NCBI RefSeq assembly: GCF_023856365.1
Contig: NW_026042997.1
Coordinates: forward strand, 1-64,000
Length of the DNA: 64,000 bases
Reading direction: 5' to 3'
Origin: Brienomyrus brachyistius
Taxonomy: Eukaryota; Chordata; Actinopteri; Osteoglossiformes; Mormyridae
This document shows, one piece after another, positions 1 through 10,715 of this stretch. Position 1 is the first letter of the stretch. Each line of letters begins with the position of its first letter. A program made the position numbers and the translations under genes. The notes under the pieces are model-generated. The model worked only from the letters and a program-made list of their open reading frames with translations. It ran no database searches and was not told the origin of the DNA.

Positions 1-79
1 AATACATGTCACAGGATGTACATTTACTCTGATGGGCAGGCCCTCTTACATATGATGGAAATTGCAATACCTACTTTTG

Positions 80-96
80 GCCACGAGATGGCAGCA
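80..96 (+). promoter_or_regulatory. Candidate CTCF-like motif
   Basis: The bases CCACGAGATGGCAGC match the published vertebrate CTCF core (CCASYAGRKGGCRSY) at all but one position: G where C or T is usual. This is a motif match only; occupancy cannot be judged from sequence. Confidence 0.25.
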
Positions 97-221
97 AGAA
101 AATAGAAAAATTATTTTCCCACGGTCTACTAGCAGCTTTTAGATGTTAATTCTTCATAAAAATAATTTGACTTGATCCAATGTATTTTTAATACAAACAA
201 TTACCACACAAAGCTGCTAGT

Positions 222-450
222 TTCCTCCGGTTTCCCCCCACAGTCCAAAAACATGCTGAGGCTAATTGGAGTAGCTAAATTTACCGTAGGTGTGCATGTG
301 TGAGTGAATGGTGTGTGAGTGTGAGCTGTGATGGGCTGGCCCCCCATCCTGGGTTCTTCCCTGCCTCGTGCCCATTGATTCCGGGATAGACTCCGGACCC
401 CCTGTGACCCAGTAGGATAAGCGGTTTGGACAATGGATGGATGGAAATAG
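222..450 (+). repeat. tRNA-derived SINE, 5'-truncated
   Basis: The body and tail match the full-length SINE at 54325-54686: the 'cacagtccaaaaacatgctg' block, the 'gcccattgattccgggatag' block, 'aggataagcggtttggacaa' and a TGGATGGATGG tail. The tRNA-like head with its A and B boxes is missing. Confidence 0.75.
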
Positions 451-975
451 CATACAGATTAAGCACCTGTACTGTGCTATCTGCTTATAGTAGCTGTCCA
501 TTGTAGATACATCACTGTATGCATACTGTATTAAGAGCTAGATAAGGACAGTGGGTCATTATATGGCTTGCAGTCCTGCTCATTTTCCTGCACCCGTTAC
601 ACTAAGTGATACACCCACTAATGTCCTCTTTCATCCACTTTCAGGCATCTCTTGATCAGTGTATATTACTTACTATGGACCTTGGACATACATGCGATTG
701 GACACACACACACACACACACACACTTACACTAATTACCTAATCAACCATCTGTGCAAGCAAGTAAACATGTACCATCTATATAAGTATTGTACATAGCA
801 TAGAGAGTGTCCAATCTATATTAAAGGTGACTCGAAAGAAGTCAGACTTTAGTAAAGACTGTAAATTTCTCAGCCATAACATAAGCCGTAAATAATTACC
901 AAATGAGTCATCCCCTTTCGGAAACATTTATTGATATTCTTTCATAACACACAGACATGAGTTTTTTTTCAACTG
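447..975. other. No gene seen; short CA repeat
   Basis: A pure CA dinucleotide run lies near 699-726. The remainder is AT-rich sequence in which I recognise neither coding sequence nor a named repeat. Confidence 0.6.
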
Positions 976-1293
976 TCAGCATCCGATCCAAACGGGATTC
1001 CCATTTCCTTTCTGTGGGATCCAACAGAACACGGGCTGACCATCAGTCAACATGTCTTCAACCATGCAGGACAGGACCCAGTCCAGGCCAAACCTCACGG
1101 TGCTGGTGTTAATAAAAAAAATGTAAGGAACATGCAGCTGCAGCTCACACACAAACACAGTCCACAGCATCCAGAAAAAGGTCAGGCCTTTTTCTTCTTT
1201 AGCTGACTCCGCCCAGACCTCGCCCCCTTTCTGGGCGCCTCGCACTATGCCTTTGAACTGGCCCTGCAGCTTGGCCCGTTTCCTGTTTCCCAA
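976..1293 (-). other. Unrecognised open frame, 105 codons
   Basis: This minus-strand frame ends in TGA-free sequence with a hydrophobic stretch (FFWMLWTVFVCEL) near residues 39-51 and a Trp/Cys-rich C-terminus ending NPVWIGC. An AATAAA lies on the same strand about 50 bases beyond its end. I cannot assign a family. It could be a small membrane protein, a processed pseudogene piece or chance; no splice structure supports it. Confidence 0.2.
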
Positions 1294-1296
1294 TGC

Positions 1297-3000
1297 AAGT
1301 CATAAGATTCACCCGTAATGATATTTTGAATCGGAACGATATTTATTACTATTGTTTAGATTAAATATATAACGGTTTAATGATTGAATATAACTTGATA
1401 TTGTTGTTTGTGTTGTTTAGTTTGAGGTTCTAGTTTCTGTCTTTATCCGCTTTCGTTTCAGTAGGCAGCTGGTTCATCCCAGGCTCAGGGTCTCTCTGCT
1501 CTTCATCAAACCCACACCCCCAGTTTGGGAGCACCCTCTCCCTCTCCTCCCCCCACGGCTGTGACTGTTACTCCTCCTTGAGGAGTAACTGCTCCGCCCC
1601 CTATCCCAGCCCCTATACCCACAGGAGTGCATCACCCAGTGAGCCGCCGCCCTGCCTGTCCCCTCACACAAGCACACACTGAAATCATGGTCCTAAGCTC
1701 TCTGTGTGGGTCACCACGATAGTACAGCACACCGACGATTACCCTCTGACTGAATCAGAATCAGCTTTATTTGGCCAAGTATGTTCACACATATTGGGAA
1801 TAGTTAGACAATTAATCAAAATAATTAAGACAAGACATAAACATACAGTTCTGTTGATATGCGACGCATATAACCTCTGCATTCACAGCACTGCTTCAGT
1901 TATCGAAGAGCAAATTTCCAAAACTCACTCAGTCCGATAACCTAAAGTAATAAGTCATAATCCTCTTCATACGTTGCAGTAATGGGAATGAAATCTCACT
2001 CAGTGTTTATGTAATGGAGCAATGGAATTTCGTGAAATTTCCAAAAGTCCACAGAAAATATTTAGAAAAACATTCCTGCAGACTGAGTTTTTGATATTTG
2101 CTTTTCAATTAACACAATTTTCTTCAGTCTGAGGTTTAACAGAATTCAGCCATATGCTGTTCAAAAAAAACTACACAGAACAAAAACAGAATGGACTTTA
2201 CATCTGTCTGAAAGGAAACTGAAAGGAAAGTTGACACAGGCTGCAGCAGTGAACAAATCAATCAATGTATTAAAGTTAGGCATTAAGTAACTGGAGGCAG
2301 TATATACATAACATGATAACATGCCTTTTCTGTATTGACCATATTAAGGACGCTGTAACACTGCCCACCACATACCTGCTTCATTTATTGTTTTATACTT
2401 GCAGCTGCTTATTCAGACAGCTCGTCTACCTGTCTGTCCATGTTGCCCTCCCATGACAACTGGTCCAGCCTACAGGTGCCGTCCCATTCCGGCATGTTAC
2501 CCATGAGTCATAGCGGCACCTCCGGGAGCAGCTCCAGGTGAGCCCGTGCCTCCCCTCCCCCACCTGTCCCCATGCTGAGTCTCGGGCCCCCGTCTTCCCT
2601 CTTGTTCTCGCCTATACCCACATCCTGGCCTGTGTCTGCATCGTCTCACCTCGTTAACAGGACTTTCGCCTTCTTCTGTCCTGATCCATTCAGGCCCATC
2701 ATTCTGGGACATGCTTTGATTTATTTCGCCATAGTTACTCTTTGTTTTCCTTTGTACTTTGCACTCTACAAGTAAAATGAATAAAAAATAGGCATTATTT
2801 TGATATTGTTTTAGTACAGTGACACTAGTATATTTGTTGTTGTTTCCAGGCAACACTGCATGCTGATTTAACGTCTTTCCTTAATCTCCACCCCATTGCT
2901 CACACACAGCCAGTATCCCAGTTTGTGGTCAATGAGCTCCTCCTCACTCACCCCAGTCTCCTAGTCCAGTGGAATGTCCAACAGCTTGGGCTCTCAGTTC
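1297..3000. other. No gene recognised; LINE-tail-like piece
   Basis: Around 1750-1830, 'gaatcagctttatttggcc' followed by an A-rich tract resembles the reverse complement of a fish LINE 3' end. A C/T-rich block lies at 1490-1660. Small open frames near 2497-2856 read through low-complexity sequence and show no domain. Confidence 0.4.
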
Positions 3001-3287
3001 CTGCGTGTCATGCCCGGCTCGTCCGCTCCTCCTGTGTGCCACGCCCCCTGATTACCCACGTGTTTTCTCCCGATTTGTACCCAGCTGTATCTAGTTAATT
3101 TGCTCAGTCCTGTGTATTTCAGTCCGTGTCTTACCTGAGTCCAGTGTCTGTCATTGATGTTTGTATGCGTGAGATGTTTCCCCGTCCGCGCTTCCTAATT
3201 AAACTCCCGTTTTTGCCTGTCCGCTTGCTCCTTGCACGCCTTGCCCGCACGATCGCCTGCCTGCTTGTACCCGATCGTGACACTGCG
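3001..3287 (+). mobile_element. Solo LTR with 5-bp target duplication
   Basis: The LTR spans 3006-3282 (277 bp). It starts TGTCA and ends TGACA, the TG...CA inverted ends of LTR elements, and is flanked by a perfect 5-bp direct repeat, CTGCG, at 3001-3005 and 3283-3287. Its body ('gtgtgccacgccccctgatt') recurs at 21709-21949 and 44870-45090, there attached to Pro-rich internal sequence. No internal element is present here, so this is a recombined solo copy. Confidence 0.85.
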
Positions 3288-4740
3288 CAGCTCTACAACT
3301 CATTACCCAGGGCTCTCGCACCCGGCCACAGTGCCCCTCTCAGGCTCCCCGCTGTATGACAGCACTGCCCCATCGGAAGTTCATGAAGCCTCACAGTACG
3401 ACGCCTCTCCCCACGCGCGCTTAGCCACCACCGGGACTCCCATCACTCCTCCTTCCCTGTAGGGCGGCGCACTTCCATTATTATTACAGTTTCTACTGTC
3501 ACTCTGTTGCTTTTCCTGGTGCTGGACTTTTGACAGATAAATACATTATTTGTTGCATTCAGTGACAAAAGATTGGTCTGTTTAACACCCTCAGTCTCCA
3601 CCCTATGAGCCCCTTGTTGGCGGCAGAATCAGGAAGATGTCGGAGAAAGCAGAGGTAAAGTGAATAGTCACCTCGACAATAATGTGGAAACCGCTAATGG
3701 TGATCATGCCTGTGTGGGTGAAATGGATCACCACAGTATAAGCGGATGATGATTATAGACGATTTTTCCCTTTTTCTTTATGTCTGTTTACCATCTAATA
3801 GGCATTTTTTTTCTTTGGGATGCGTCTAGGTCAGATACGACCAAAATATTTTTCTCATTTCAGAAGTGAAAAAAAATATTGCTCTCAGATTCTGTTCAGT
3901 TGTAGTTTTTTAAAATAATGTACCTTGATTTGTGTTTGTTTAAAATGCCATTACCTGTTGCTTACTGGGCCGCTGAAAATGTCTGGCCCAGCTAAATTTC
4001 TTGGTTTAAAAATCTGGCCCAACTACTTTCCAGACCTGGACTAGCCCTACTGAATCATACACTAATGTTATTCTGTTATGTGGGCTGTTGTGATAGGGAG
4101 ATTTGCTGGATGCTGCACGACGGGTGGTGTCCCTGCTGCAGAATGCCCTGTCTGAAGCAGCACCTAGAGACAGTGAGGGTTGTTGTTATCACCTTAATAT
4201 TGTATATACGCAATCTGTTATTTCTTAACTAATATAATTGTAAGGTATTCTTCTAATATATTGTGCACAGCCAACAAAAAAGAGAAAAATGCAAAACCAA
4301 AGGAAGGCTTTCTTTTCTCTTAAAAGTCTTTTTTCTAAACCAACTGAGAGTCAGTTAGAGGGGTGTTCATTATCAGTATTGTTGCTGGCATTTCTGAAAA
4401 TGTGCCAATTTTAGTCAAGTGGCTACTTTTCAAATGCAGTCCCTGGCCAAGATGAAGAAAGTTCATGAAGACTACATGATAATATTAAGCACTGACATAA
4501 CAAACAACATTTTTTACATGCAAAATATACAGGAAATATACACTGCAACAGGCTAGGATAGACAAATAACCAAATACACTTGCAAGCCTGACCACTTTAG
4601 ACCCCAGATTAGAAAATTGGTGAATGAGCATATATTTTTTCCAAGTTTTGTTTTGCTTTCAAGTTCTCACAAATAAAAAAAAAAAAAAGATTTTCCCACT
4701 ATAGCCAGATCCAGTTTCTGTGGGGGGCGGGGGGGGGTGA
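3288..4740. other. No gene recognised
   Basis: AT-rich sequence with no convincing exons. A short poly-A tract and a G run lie near 4672-4740, just beyond the integrase-like relic. Confidence 0.5.
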
Positions 4741-4756
4741 CAATTTGTAGTAATAA

Positions 4757-5588
4757 CTATTTCCTGCTGAAAACCACTGGTAAACTATCCACATGTCTCT
4801 GAATATCTGTGAGTCCCGAGACCTCCATGACAGATAGATATAAGTTGCTAGTGTTGATCGGCAGGAAATCTTCTCCAAAGCCCCACCACCACCTCACACC
4901 AATCCACCCAGGGTTTACTCCAAATAAATTTGCTGGTAATACAAACCGGATCAACTTGTGGTTTGTGTCCACGTGTACTAGAGACAAAGGCCCTGGTACA
5001 TTCTGCGTACAACACAGCCAAGACTTGACAACCTTTATATGATGCGCATGGAATCAACCCTATGCATGGAGGCTGCAACTCTTCTCCACCGAACCCTGTA
5101 GCCCATTGACTGCAGCCTGCATTGACTATCCTGTAGCCTGCATTTGGTAGATCATTCTTGACAGAAGAAACCAAATTGTCAAGTTCCCTAACACAGAGCT
5201 CATACTCTTTTATTCTTCTTAAGATTGTTCTTCTTGAAACACCCATCAGTGTGGCTATGCAAGGCACAGGAAGTTGAGTATGGAGCATTTCTTTCAAACA
5301 TTGTTCTTCAATCAAAATCTTGGGTCGTCTATTGGTGGCAGCGACTTCCTGTGTGACACATGGGGCTGGACGTTCCAGATGTGCCCTCACAAGGTCAAAG
5401 AGCTCTTGCAAAGCCAGGGTGATAGCAGGAGGTACTTCAATGTGATTAGACAGGGCCTGCAGAAGATACAGCTCCTGATGACAAAGGAACTCCAGGTAAT
5501 CCAAATTTAGTGGAGTCGCGCTGAATCCTATTTCTATTTTATGCAGAAGACTTTCGAGAAGGTGGTATCTGAGCTGTTCACAGAACAA
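4757..5588 (-). pseudogene. Integrase-core (rve-like) transposase relic
   Basis: Read on the minus strand from 5588, the frame contains an apparent helix-turn-helix (ATLMGVSRRTILRRIKEY, about residues 112-129), followed by a linker (LDNLVSSVKNDLPNAGYR). A frameshift follows: the original frame continues into unrelated sequence, while a neighbouring frame (4987 onwards) carries PLSLVHVDTNHKLIR, which I read as the start of the catalytic core with its first aspartate (HVDTN). The later catalytic residues are absent. This layout resembles multicopy integrase-core proteins common in fish genomes, which derive from transposons. The gene is broken and truncated. The exact superfamily is not settled; the family call is from recognition of motifs, not a search. 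Confidence 0.6.
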
Positions 5589-5589
5589 A

Positions 5590-6110
5590 TTATAGTTAAT
5601 GAGGTGTCAAGATCTTGTCTCTGATCCACACACTAGGCCTACCATTCAAAAGTTTTAATTATGAAAATGAAATGTTTTTGTTTTGTGAGGTGCTTGTTCA
5701 TGTATGATGATGTAGTGGCTGCTCTGTTTGACCGTGGTAAACCTTTTCACAAACAATATAAGTGAAGAAGTATGACATTAGATCTAAGGACCAGAGTATA
5801 ATAAAGTTAAATAAAATCCATCAAAAACACTTACTCAGTGGAGATTCCAATGTAGTAGGCAGACAACTTTATGGCTTTAATAATGAGTGTATTTAGCAGC
5901 TACAAGGACAAAAGATATTATAAACCTCTCCATTTTAATGCTAATTTAATAAACATTAACAGATAGCACTTAAGGTGGTTTCGCCTATAGTCTGCTAACA
6001 CTAACCCGAGAACTAATATCTGAGGAGCGTTCTTCCCAGGATTTGAATTTATTAAATTGGCTTTGTGATGTTGTATTAAGAAATTTTATTCACAATGCAA
6101 TTTACCGTAC
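5590..6110. other. No gene recognised
   Basis: AT-rich sequence without splice-bounded open frames or identifiable repeats. Confidence 0.5.
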
Positions 6111-6139
6111 ATTGGCCCATTCTTTTATATACGGTAAGA

Positions 6140-6345
6140 CGAAGCGGGAAATTCGAGCGAGCGAGTGCTGTGCAGACGCGAGCGCGTAGAGGGGATGGGT
6201 TTTCAGCACTCGAGCACACGCACGCGCGTGGTTCGACTTTTGGCCCTAATTTAACGGCGAGCGAGTGAGTGAGTGCTGTGCAATCGCGAGCGCGTAGAGA
6301 GCATGGATTTTCTGTTTTTATGCGCACGACTTTTGGCACTAATTT
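6140..6345. repeat. CpG-rich partial tandem duplication
   Basis: Two related blocks, roughly 6145-6255 and 6255-6345, share 'gcgagcgagtg', 'gcgagcgcgtagag' and 'cgacttttggc...ctaattt'. They are unusually rich in CpG compared with the AT-rich surroundings and lie just upstream of the inverted repeat and splice-donor-like site. This could be a CpG-island promoter remnant or part of a mobile element. Confidence 0.5.
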
Positions 6346-6477
6346 AACGCCATAGAAATGTGTGTTTAAAAGGGGAGGAGATCGGGTTGCAGCGCTGGTG
6401 TGAGCGGTTTCTCCGGGCAGTTCGCTCGAGGCTAACGTGGCTTTGGGAACGTGGTGTACCCGTCACCCATGCCAGGG

Positions 6478-6602
6478 AAGAAATCAAAACCGAAATGCTA
6501 GGAATATGGACTTCATCTTACGTCAAGCGTTTTCCCCTCCATTGACGCCCATAAAGAAAAGGCTTAAAGTCCATATTCCTAGCATTTCGGTTTTGATTTC
6601 TT
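6478..6602. repeat. Perfect 36-bp inverted repeat (hairpin)
   Basis: The arm at 6478-6513 is exactly the reverse complement of 6567-6602, with a 53-bp loop. Each arm contains CCGAAATGCTAGGAATATGG or its complement. A consensus splice donor, CAG|GTAAGT, follows four bases later (exon edge 6607). The structure could form a strong RNA or DNA hairpin. Its source is unknown. Confidence 0.85.
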
Positions 6603-6699
6603 GTCAGGTAAGTCTTTATGGCCAGATACATTCGCGAGAAATTTGGTGATTTGTGGTGACTGTTTTAATACATTAAGTTGCGTTACGCATTTTCACATT

Positions 6700-6850
6700 A
6701 AGCGTTTTAGAATGTCCCGTGGCAGGTATCCCCTTCTATTGCCCTAGGGAGGGTTGTAACCCTCGTCTGTATATTAATAAAGAATAATCCTTCTATTCCT
6801 GTCTCATGTATCTGGACCTCCCCAGCAATTTAACGAAATTTGGTGGCAGC
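6700..6850 (+). mobile_element. Possible LTR 3' end with primer-binding-like site
   Basis: The run AATAAAG near 6776, then 'ctggacctccccagcaattt' and 'atttggtggcagcggttac', resembles the R-U5 end and primer-binding region of an LTR retroelement. No matching second LTR was found, so this is tentative. Confidence 0.3.
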
Positions 6851-7293
6851 GGTTACAAGTGAACCCGTTTAAGTTTAGCGCTCATACTTCCGTCCATATG
6901 TTTAAGACCCACCTTGGCTGACTTAGCTGACATGTCCTGATTTCATAATCTTCAAATTTGTAATCTTTTCTCCTTCATCTAACTCCATGTTTTTAACTTC
7001 TTGTCATTTTCTTGCCGTTTGACTCATAGAAAATTATCAGACTTAAATGACACGTCAGCCTGTGCAGACAGCGATTTCAATGTTTTAATAAATTGGCCAG
7101 CAGGTGGGGGCAGTGCTCAATTTCATTAATGCCATTCAGAAAACTTTCAGGCTTTATGTCTTAATGAACAGCCTAGAAAAGGACAAAGCATTATATTACT
7201 GATGCATACAGCAGATCCCCAACTCAGGCTGTGTTGCATATTCTTAACAGTGCTACAGTATGTTCACACAGCCAGTACAAACAAACTTGCAAG
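6851..7293. other. No gene recognised
   Basis: AT-rich sequence with no coding evidence and no repeat that I can name. Confidence 0.5.
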
Positions 7294-7614
7294 ATCTAGA
7301 CCAGGGGTCACCAACCTTTTTAAAACGGAGAGCTACTTCACGGGTACTGAGCCATACGAAGTTTGATATCAGTTTTAAACGCCCTCCTAAACATGTCTAA
7401 ACTTCATGCATGATAAACATGTTTTAAATGCTTTTTTATATTCAATTTCAAATCTATATAAATGCAAATGTGATAGATTAGAAACAGGACAAAATTAAAT
7501 TTTAGATGATGTTCGCTGGTGAGTTGTGCTATTTTATAGAACAGGTCCACGGGCAACTCATGTGGTCATTGGGGGCATCCTTGGGGCACCATGTTGGTGA
7601 CCCCTTATCTAGAC
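7294..7614. mobile_element. Non-autonomous hAT-type element with 8-bp TSD
   Basis: The element is 7302-7606 (305 bp). The left end CAGGGGTCACCAAC mirrors the right end TTGGTGACCCCTT. The 8-bp direct repeat ATCTAGAC flanks it at 7294-7301 and 7607-7614, the target-duplication length typical of hAT transposons. The interior has no transposase. The CAGGGGTCACCAA terminus is common among vertebrate hAT elements. Confidence 0.8.
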
Positions 7615-7884
7615 CTACCACATCAGGTAGGAAGGTGCCTATTTCTACCAACTATTCAGACCATCAGACCCAAACCATACATTCAGTCATGCACAGGCAC
7701 TCCACCAGAGGGCTCTACATTCTGTCCTACATCTGCTCACCTGTTAGACCCACACTCAGTCTCCATCCTGATTTCTACCTACTACTCGGACTATCTCACC
7801 AAAACCAGTCCTGTGGCCTGTTCTATGAAGCGGGGTTACTGGCTTATTGGGGAAACTTGTCGGATTTCTTGATCGGGACCTTCA

Positions 7885-8030
7885 ACTGCTCTGCCATAGA
7901 GAGCATCCTAACATGCTGCCTTACGGTCTGGTATGCGGGCTGCTGGTGGCCTCCTACCGCTCTGCCATAGAGAGCATCCTAACATACGGCCTTACGGTGT
8001 GGTATTCGGGCTGCTGGTGGCCTCTATGAC
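7885..8030 (+). mobile_element. LINE reverse-transcriptase scrap, 71-bp duplicated
   Basis: The translation SAIESILT(Y/C)GLTVWY resembles the segment downstream of the catalytic core in fish L2-like LINE reverse transcriptases. The piece is present twice in tandem, starting at 7890 and 7961, a 71-bp period that shifts frame. It is not functional. Confidence 0.55.
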
Positions 8031-8384
8031 TTTTTTTGTAGACAGTCCATCTGTGTGGTGCTGTTTGCACGAATTGTTTTGGGAAATGCACTTACAGTTT
8101 TGCAGATGTTAAGGGTGATTCCAGAAATGCATCAAAGCAACTGAGGAACTGCAATGTCACTGTACAGTTACTTATAATGGGCGCCAATGTAATGTGTAGA
8201 GTGGCAAATAAACTGATTCACCATTTACTCTCATGTACATCACTTAAAATGCTTGTTTTAAATGCAAATGTGTGAATGTAAATCTAAGCAGTAAAGCTAC
8301 AATTTACATTCTGTTTGCATGGTGGAAAGAACATTTAATCTGCCTTTTAAGTGTGATTAGAAGATCTAATGCCTGTGTGCTTGT

Positions 8385-8585
8385 AATAAGATGGTCGCTG
8401 GTTCAAACCCAGCCACAGCACATCTCTGCGTCCTTGAGCGAGGCCCTTAACCCCCAGCTCACTGGGCATCACTATGGGTGGCTGCCCTTCGCAGACAACT
8501 TACTCTGTTTACTCTAAAAAAAAGAGAGCAAGTTGAGAGAGAAGTTAAGACAATTTCTCCACAGGGACCAATAAAGTATCAATTA
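8385..8585 (+). repeat. tRNA-derived SINE, second family
   Basis: It contains a B-box-like 'gctggttcaaacccagccac', the block 'gaggcccttaacccccagct', 'cgcagacaacttactctg' and a 3' end 'gggaccaataaagta'. The same block order occurs at 26555-26770, which supports a dispersed SINE family distinct from the TGGATGGA-tailed one. Confidence 0.65.
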
Positions 8586-8589
8586 TTAT

Positions 8590-8970
8590 TACTGTATGAG
8601 AGACTGTCTAATATCAGATAGATAACAGACTCATACTGTGCTGAGCTTGTCTGAGAGAGATGATTAGCAAATGCTCTCCCACAGTATCTCAGCACTCTGT
8701 ACAAAGAACTTTATATGCTCAGTATCTGCTCCTGTTTATCTAATTGTTCTCATTTTAACTGGATGTTAAGGAGTAAATTAATAAACGTCATGTAAGTGCA
8801 CATTAAAATGCTTTTTCACTGTTACTTAAGTTCCCATGTGAACAGCCAATCAGATCAGCCTGATGTGTGTCTCTCTGTTTCCTCTCTGTTTCCTGCCCTT
8901 TCATCCCGACCACGACCATGATCTCTCACTTAGCAGCAGAGCAGTTTATTCTAAACAGTGGAAGCACAAA
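8590..8970 (+). other. Presumed NITR promoter region and 5' UTR
   Basis: No open frame or clear repeat. The sequence lies immediately upstream of the NITR signal-peptide exon and probably holds its promoter and 5' UTR. I see no unambiguous TATA box or other motif that fixes the start site. Confidence 0.35.
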
Positions 8971-8971
8971 A

Positions 8972-9005
8972 ATGTTCAGACTCTTTGGTCTTCTCATTTT
9001 CATTA
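8972..9005 (+). CDS. NITR exon 1: signal peptide start
   Basis: ATG opens MFRLFGLLIFI, a short hydrophobic leader, and ends in phase 1 at a GTAAGG donor. The codon is completed by exon 2 (AAC). This ATG was chosen because it is the first one in frame with exon 2 and yields a typical leader. Confidence 0.75.
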
Positions 9006-9173
9006 GTAAGGCCCTATAATATAAATTATTTTGGGATTTTAATATTTTCATTTATCTGTATGATGTGATCAGTGGAATTTGGCCATTTAATCTGCATCAT
9101 AGTTAATAGTTATTTAGATTACTATTATATGTCTTATTTGATTATGATTTTTTTTGTTTTTCTGTTTTTGCAG

Positions 9174-9521
9174 ACACTGCACTGACTACAGATGTTGTTC
9201 AGCCCAGTCACCTGATGAGGGTTCAGCTTGGAGACAGTGTGACCCTGACATGCTTCTGTCAAGGAGAAACAACTTTTGTTACTTTGTTTAAGCAAGCTGT
9301 TGGTCGGAAGCCCCAGCCCATGGCGAAAGCACTTCTCTACGTACCTGGTGAATTTTACAAGGAATATAAAAGCATAAAACGTTACTCCTTACTGAATGCA
9401 GAGGGGAGTTTTAACCTCACTATTTCTAACGTGGAGCCGTCAGATTCTGCAGTGTATTATTGTGCTGCTGTGTTTCTTCATGAGGTCACCTTCGGGAATG
9501 GAACCTTTGTCATAATCACAG
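9174..9521 (+). CDS. NITR exon 2: V-type Ig domain
   Basis: A poly-T tract and CAG acceptor precede the exon, and GTAAAT follows. The V-domain landmarks are LTCFCQ (first Cys), LTISNVEPSDSAVYYC (second Cys with the DSAVYYC signature) and a J-like TFGNGTFVIIT at the end. The tryptophan usually found after the first Cys is replaced: the segment reads VTLFKQ. The exon itself is fully open. Confidence 0.85.
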
Positions 9522-9691
9522 GTAAATGAGATTCCAACTATTTTCATATTTGCTTTATTATAATGTCAGTAAGATTATTCCCTGCAAAATAATTTTGACA
9601 GTTTAGTTGTTTGTCAATATAAAATTAGCAAAGATACCTTATTGTCTGCTTTGTTCCATAAATGTTTTTCTAAACATCAAACAAAAATCAT

Positions 9692-9692
<1 letters not shown>

Positions 9693-9726
<34 letters not shown>

Positions 9727-9727
9727 C
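9693..9727 (+). repeat. ATT trinucleotide microsatellite
   Basis: About eleven uninterrupted ATT units within NITR intron 2. Confidence 0.95.
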
Positions 9728-10544
9728 AATTTGTTGCATTTTGCTTGCTGTCAGCCAAAAGCCTAACCTTCTCTTTATACAGATGTTAATGTTACACATT
9801 GCAGCCTCTTTAAAACAAATAACATAAAAAAATGTTTGAGTTGTTATATACAGTATAGGACTGTGCAAAAATCTTAAGCAACAAAAGAAAATTATTTTTG
9901 ACGTTATTTATCTGAGCAGTCAGTGTGTATTCACTCTGAAAAAAAAAATGCATGATTTAACATATGAACTAGGGATGTGCACCATTCAGAACTGATTTGA
10001 GAATGAAATTCTCAAATACGTATCCTAAAATTCAGGATTTTGAATACATATATGAACTTGAATTTCAGTTCATTTTGTTAATCTGAATTACATTTGAATT
10101 GTGGTTGAAAACAGGTTGTGGCATTGAAATTTATATTTGAATTTAAAGAAGAAGAACGAAAAAGGGTTTGGATTCAAATTCAAGTTCATATACGTACTGT
10201 AGGTGTAGCTTTTAACTAAAATATGAACTTTAATTTAAATATGAATTATACATAAACACATTAACATTGTTATACATCATTGTTATAAAAATGTCGTTTT
10301 GTAAAGAATGAAATAATGCAACATTTGAAGTGTCACCTAAAATAATAATTATACTGTCATTTTGTGCACCATGGTGGATCTGCTCATAGGAAGAGCTGAG
10401 TGTCTCTCCTTAAAAGTCAGTGTTGGCTGCAGTGACGGCAGTTTCTAACCTAAGAAACGTCCCAAACACTTTTCCTGCATCAAAAGTCAAACTAGTCCCT
10501 ATTCCTGCCATGAAAGGTTCACATAATGTCACCGATACCTGAAC

Positions 10545-10715
10545 CAACCATGTTTATCAGAGGATGCCAACCCTTTGGCTGCAGCTTTCTCTGCACACGC
10601 TGAGAGAGTCTTCAGTGTAGCAGGAAAAGATTTCAGGCCAGAAGATTGCAAATTAAATCATGAAACCTTTGAAGATATTATGCTGAATAAATGTAATAAT
10701 AATGAAAAATTAGCA
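10545..10715 (+). mobile_element. hAT transposase C-terminal fragment
   Basis: The frame reads NPLAAAFSAHAERVFSVAGK then NHETFEDIMLNKCNN. The ERVFSVAGK motif followed by a conserved 'LNHETFEDIMLNK' helix is typical of the hAT dimerisation domain at the C-terminus of hAT and ZBED-type transposases. Only this end remains, inside NITR intron 2 in the same orientation as the gene. A polyadenylation-like AATAAA lies shortly after. It is a relic, not an exon of the receptor. Confidence 0.65.
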
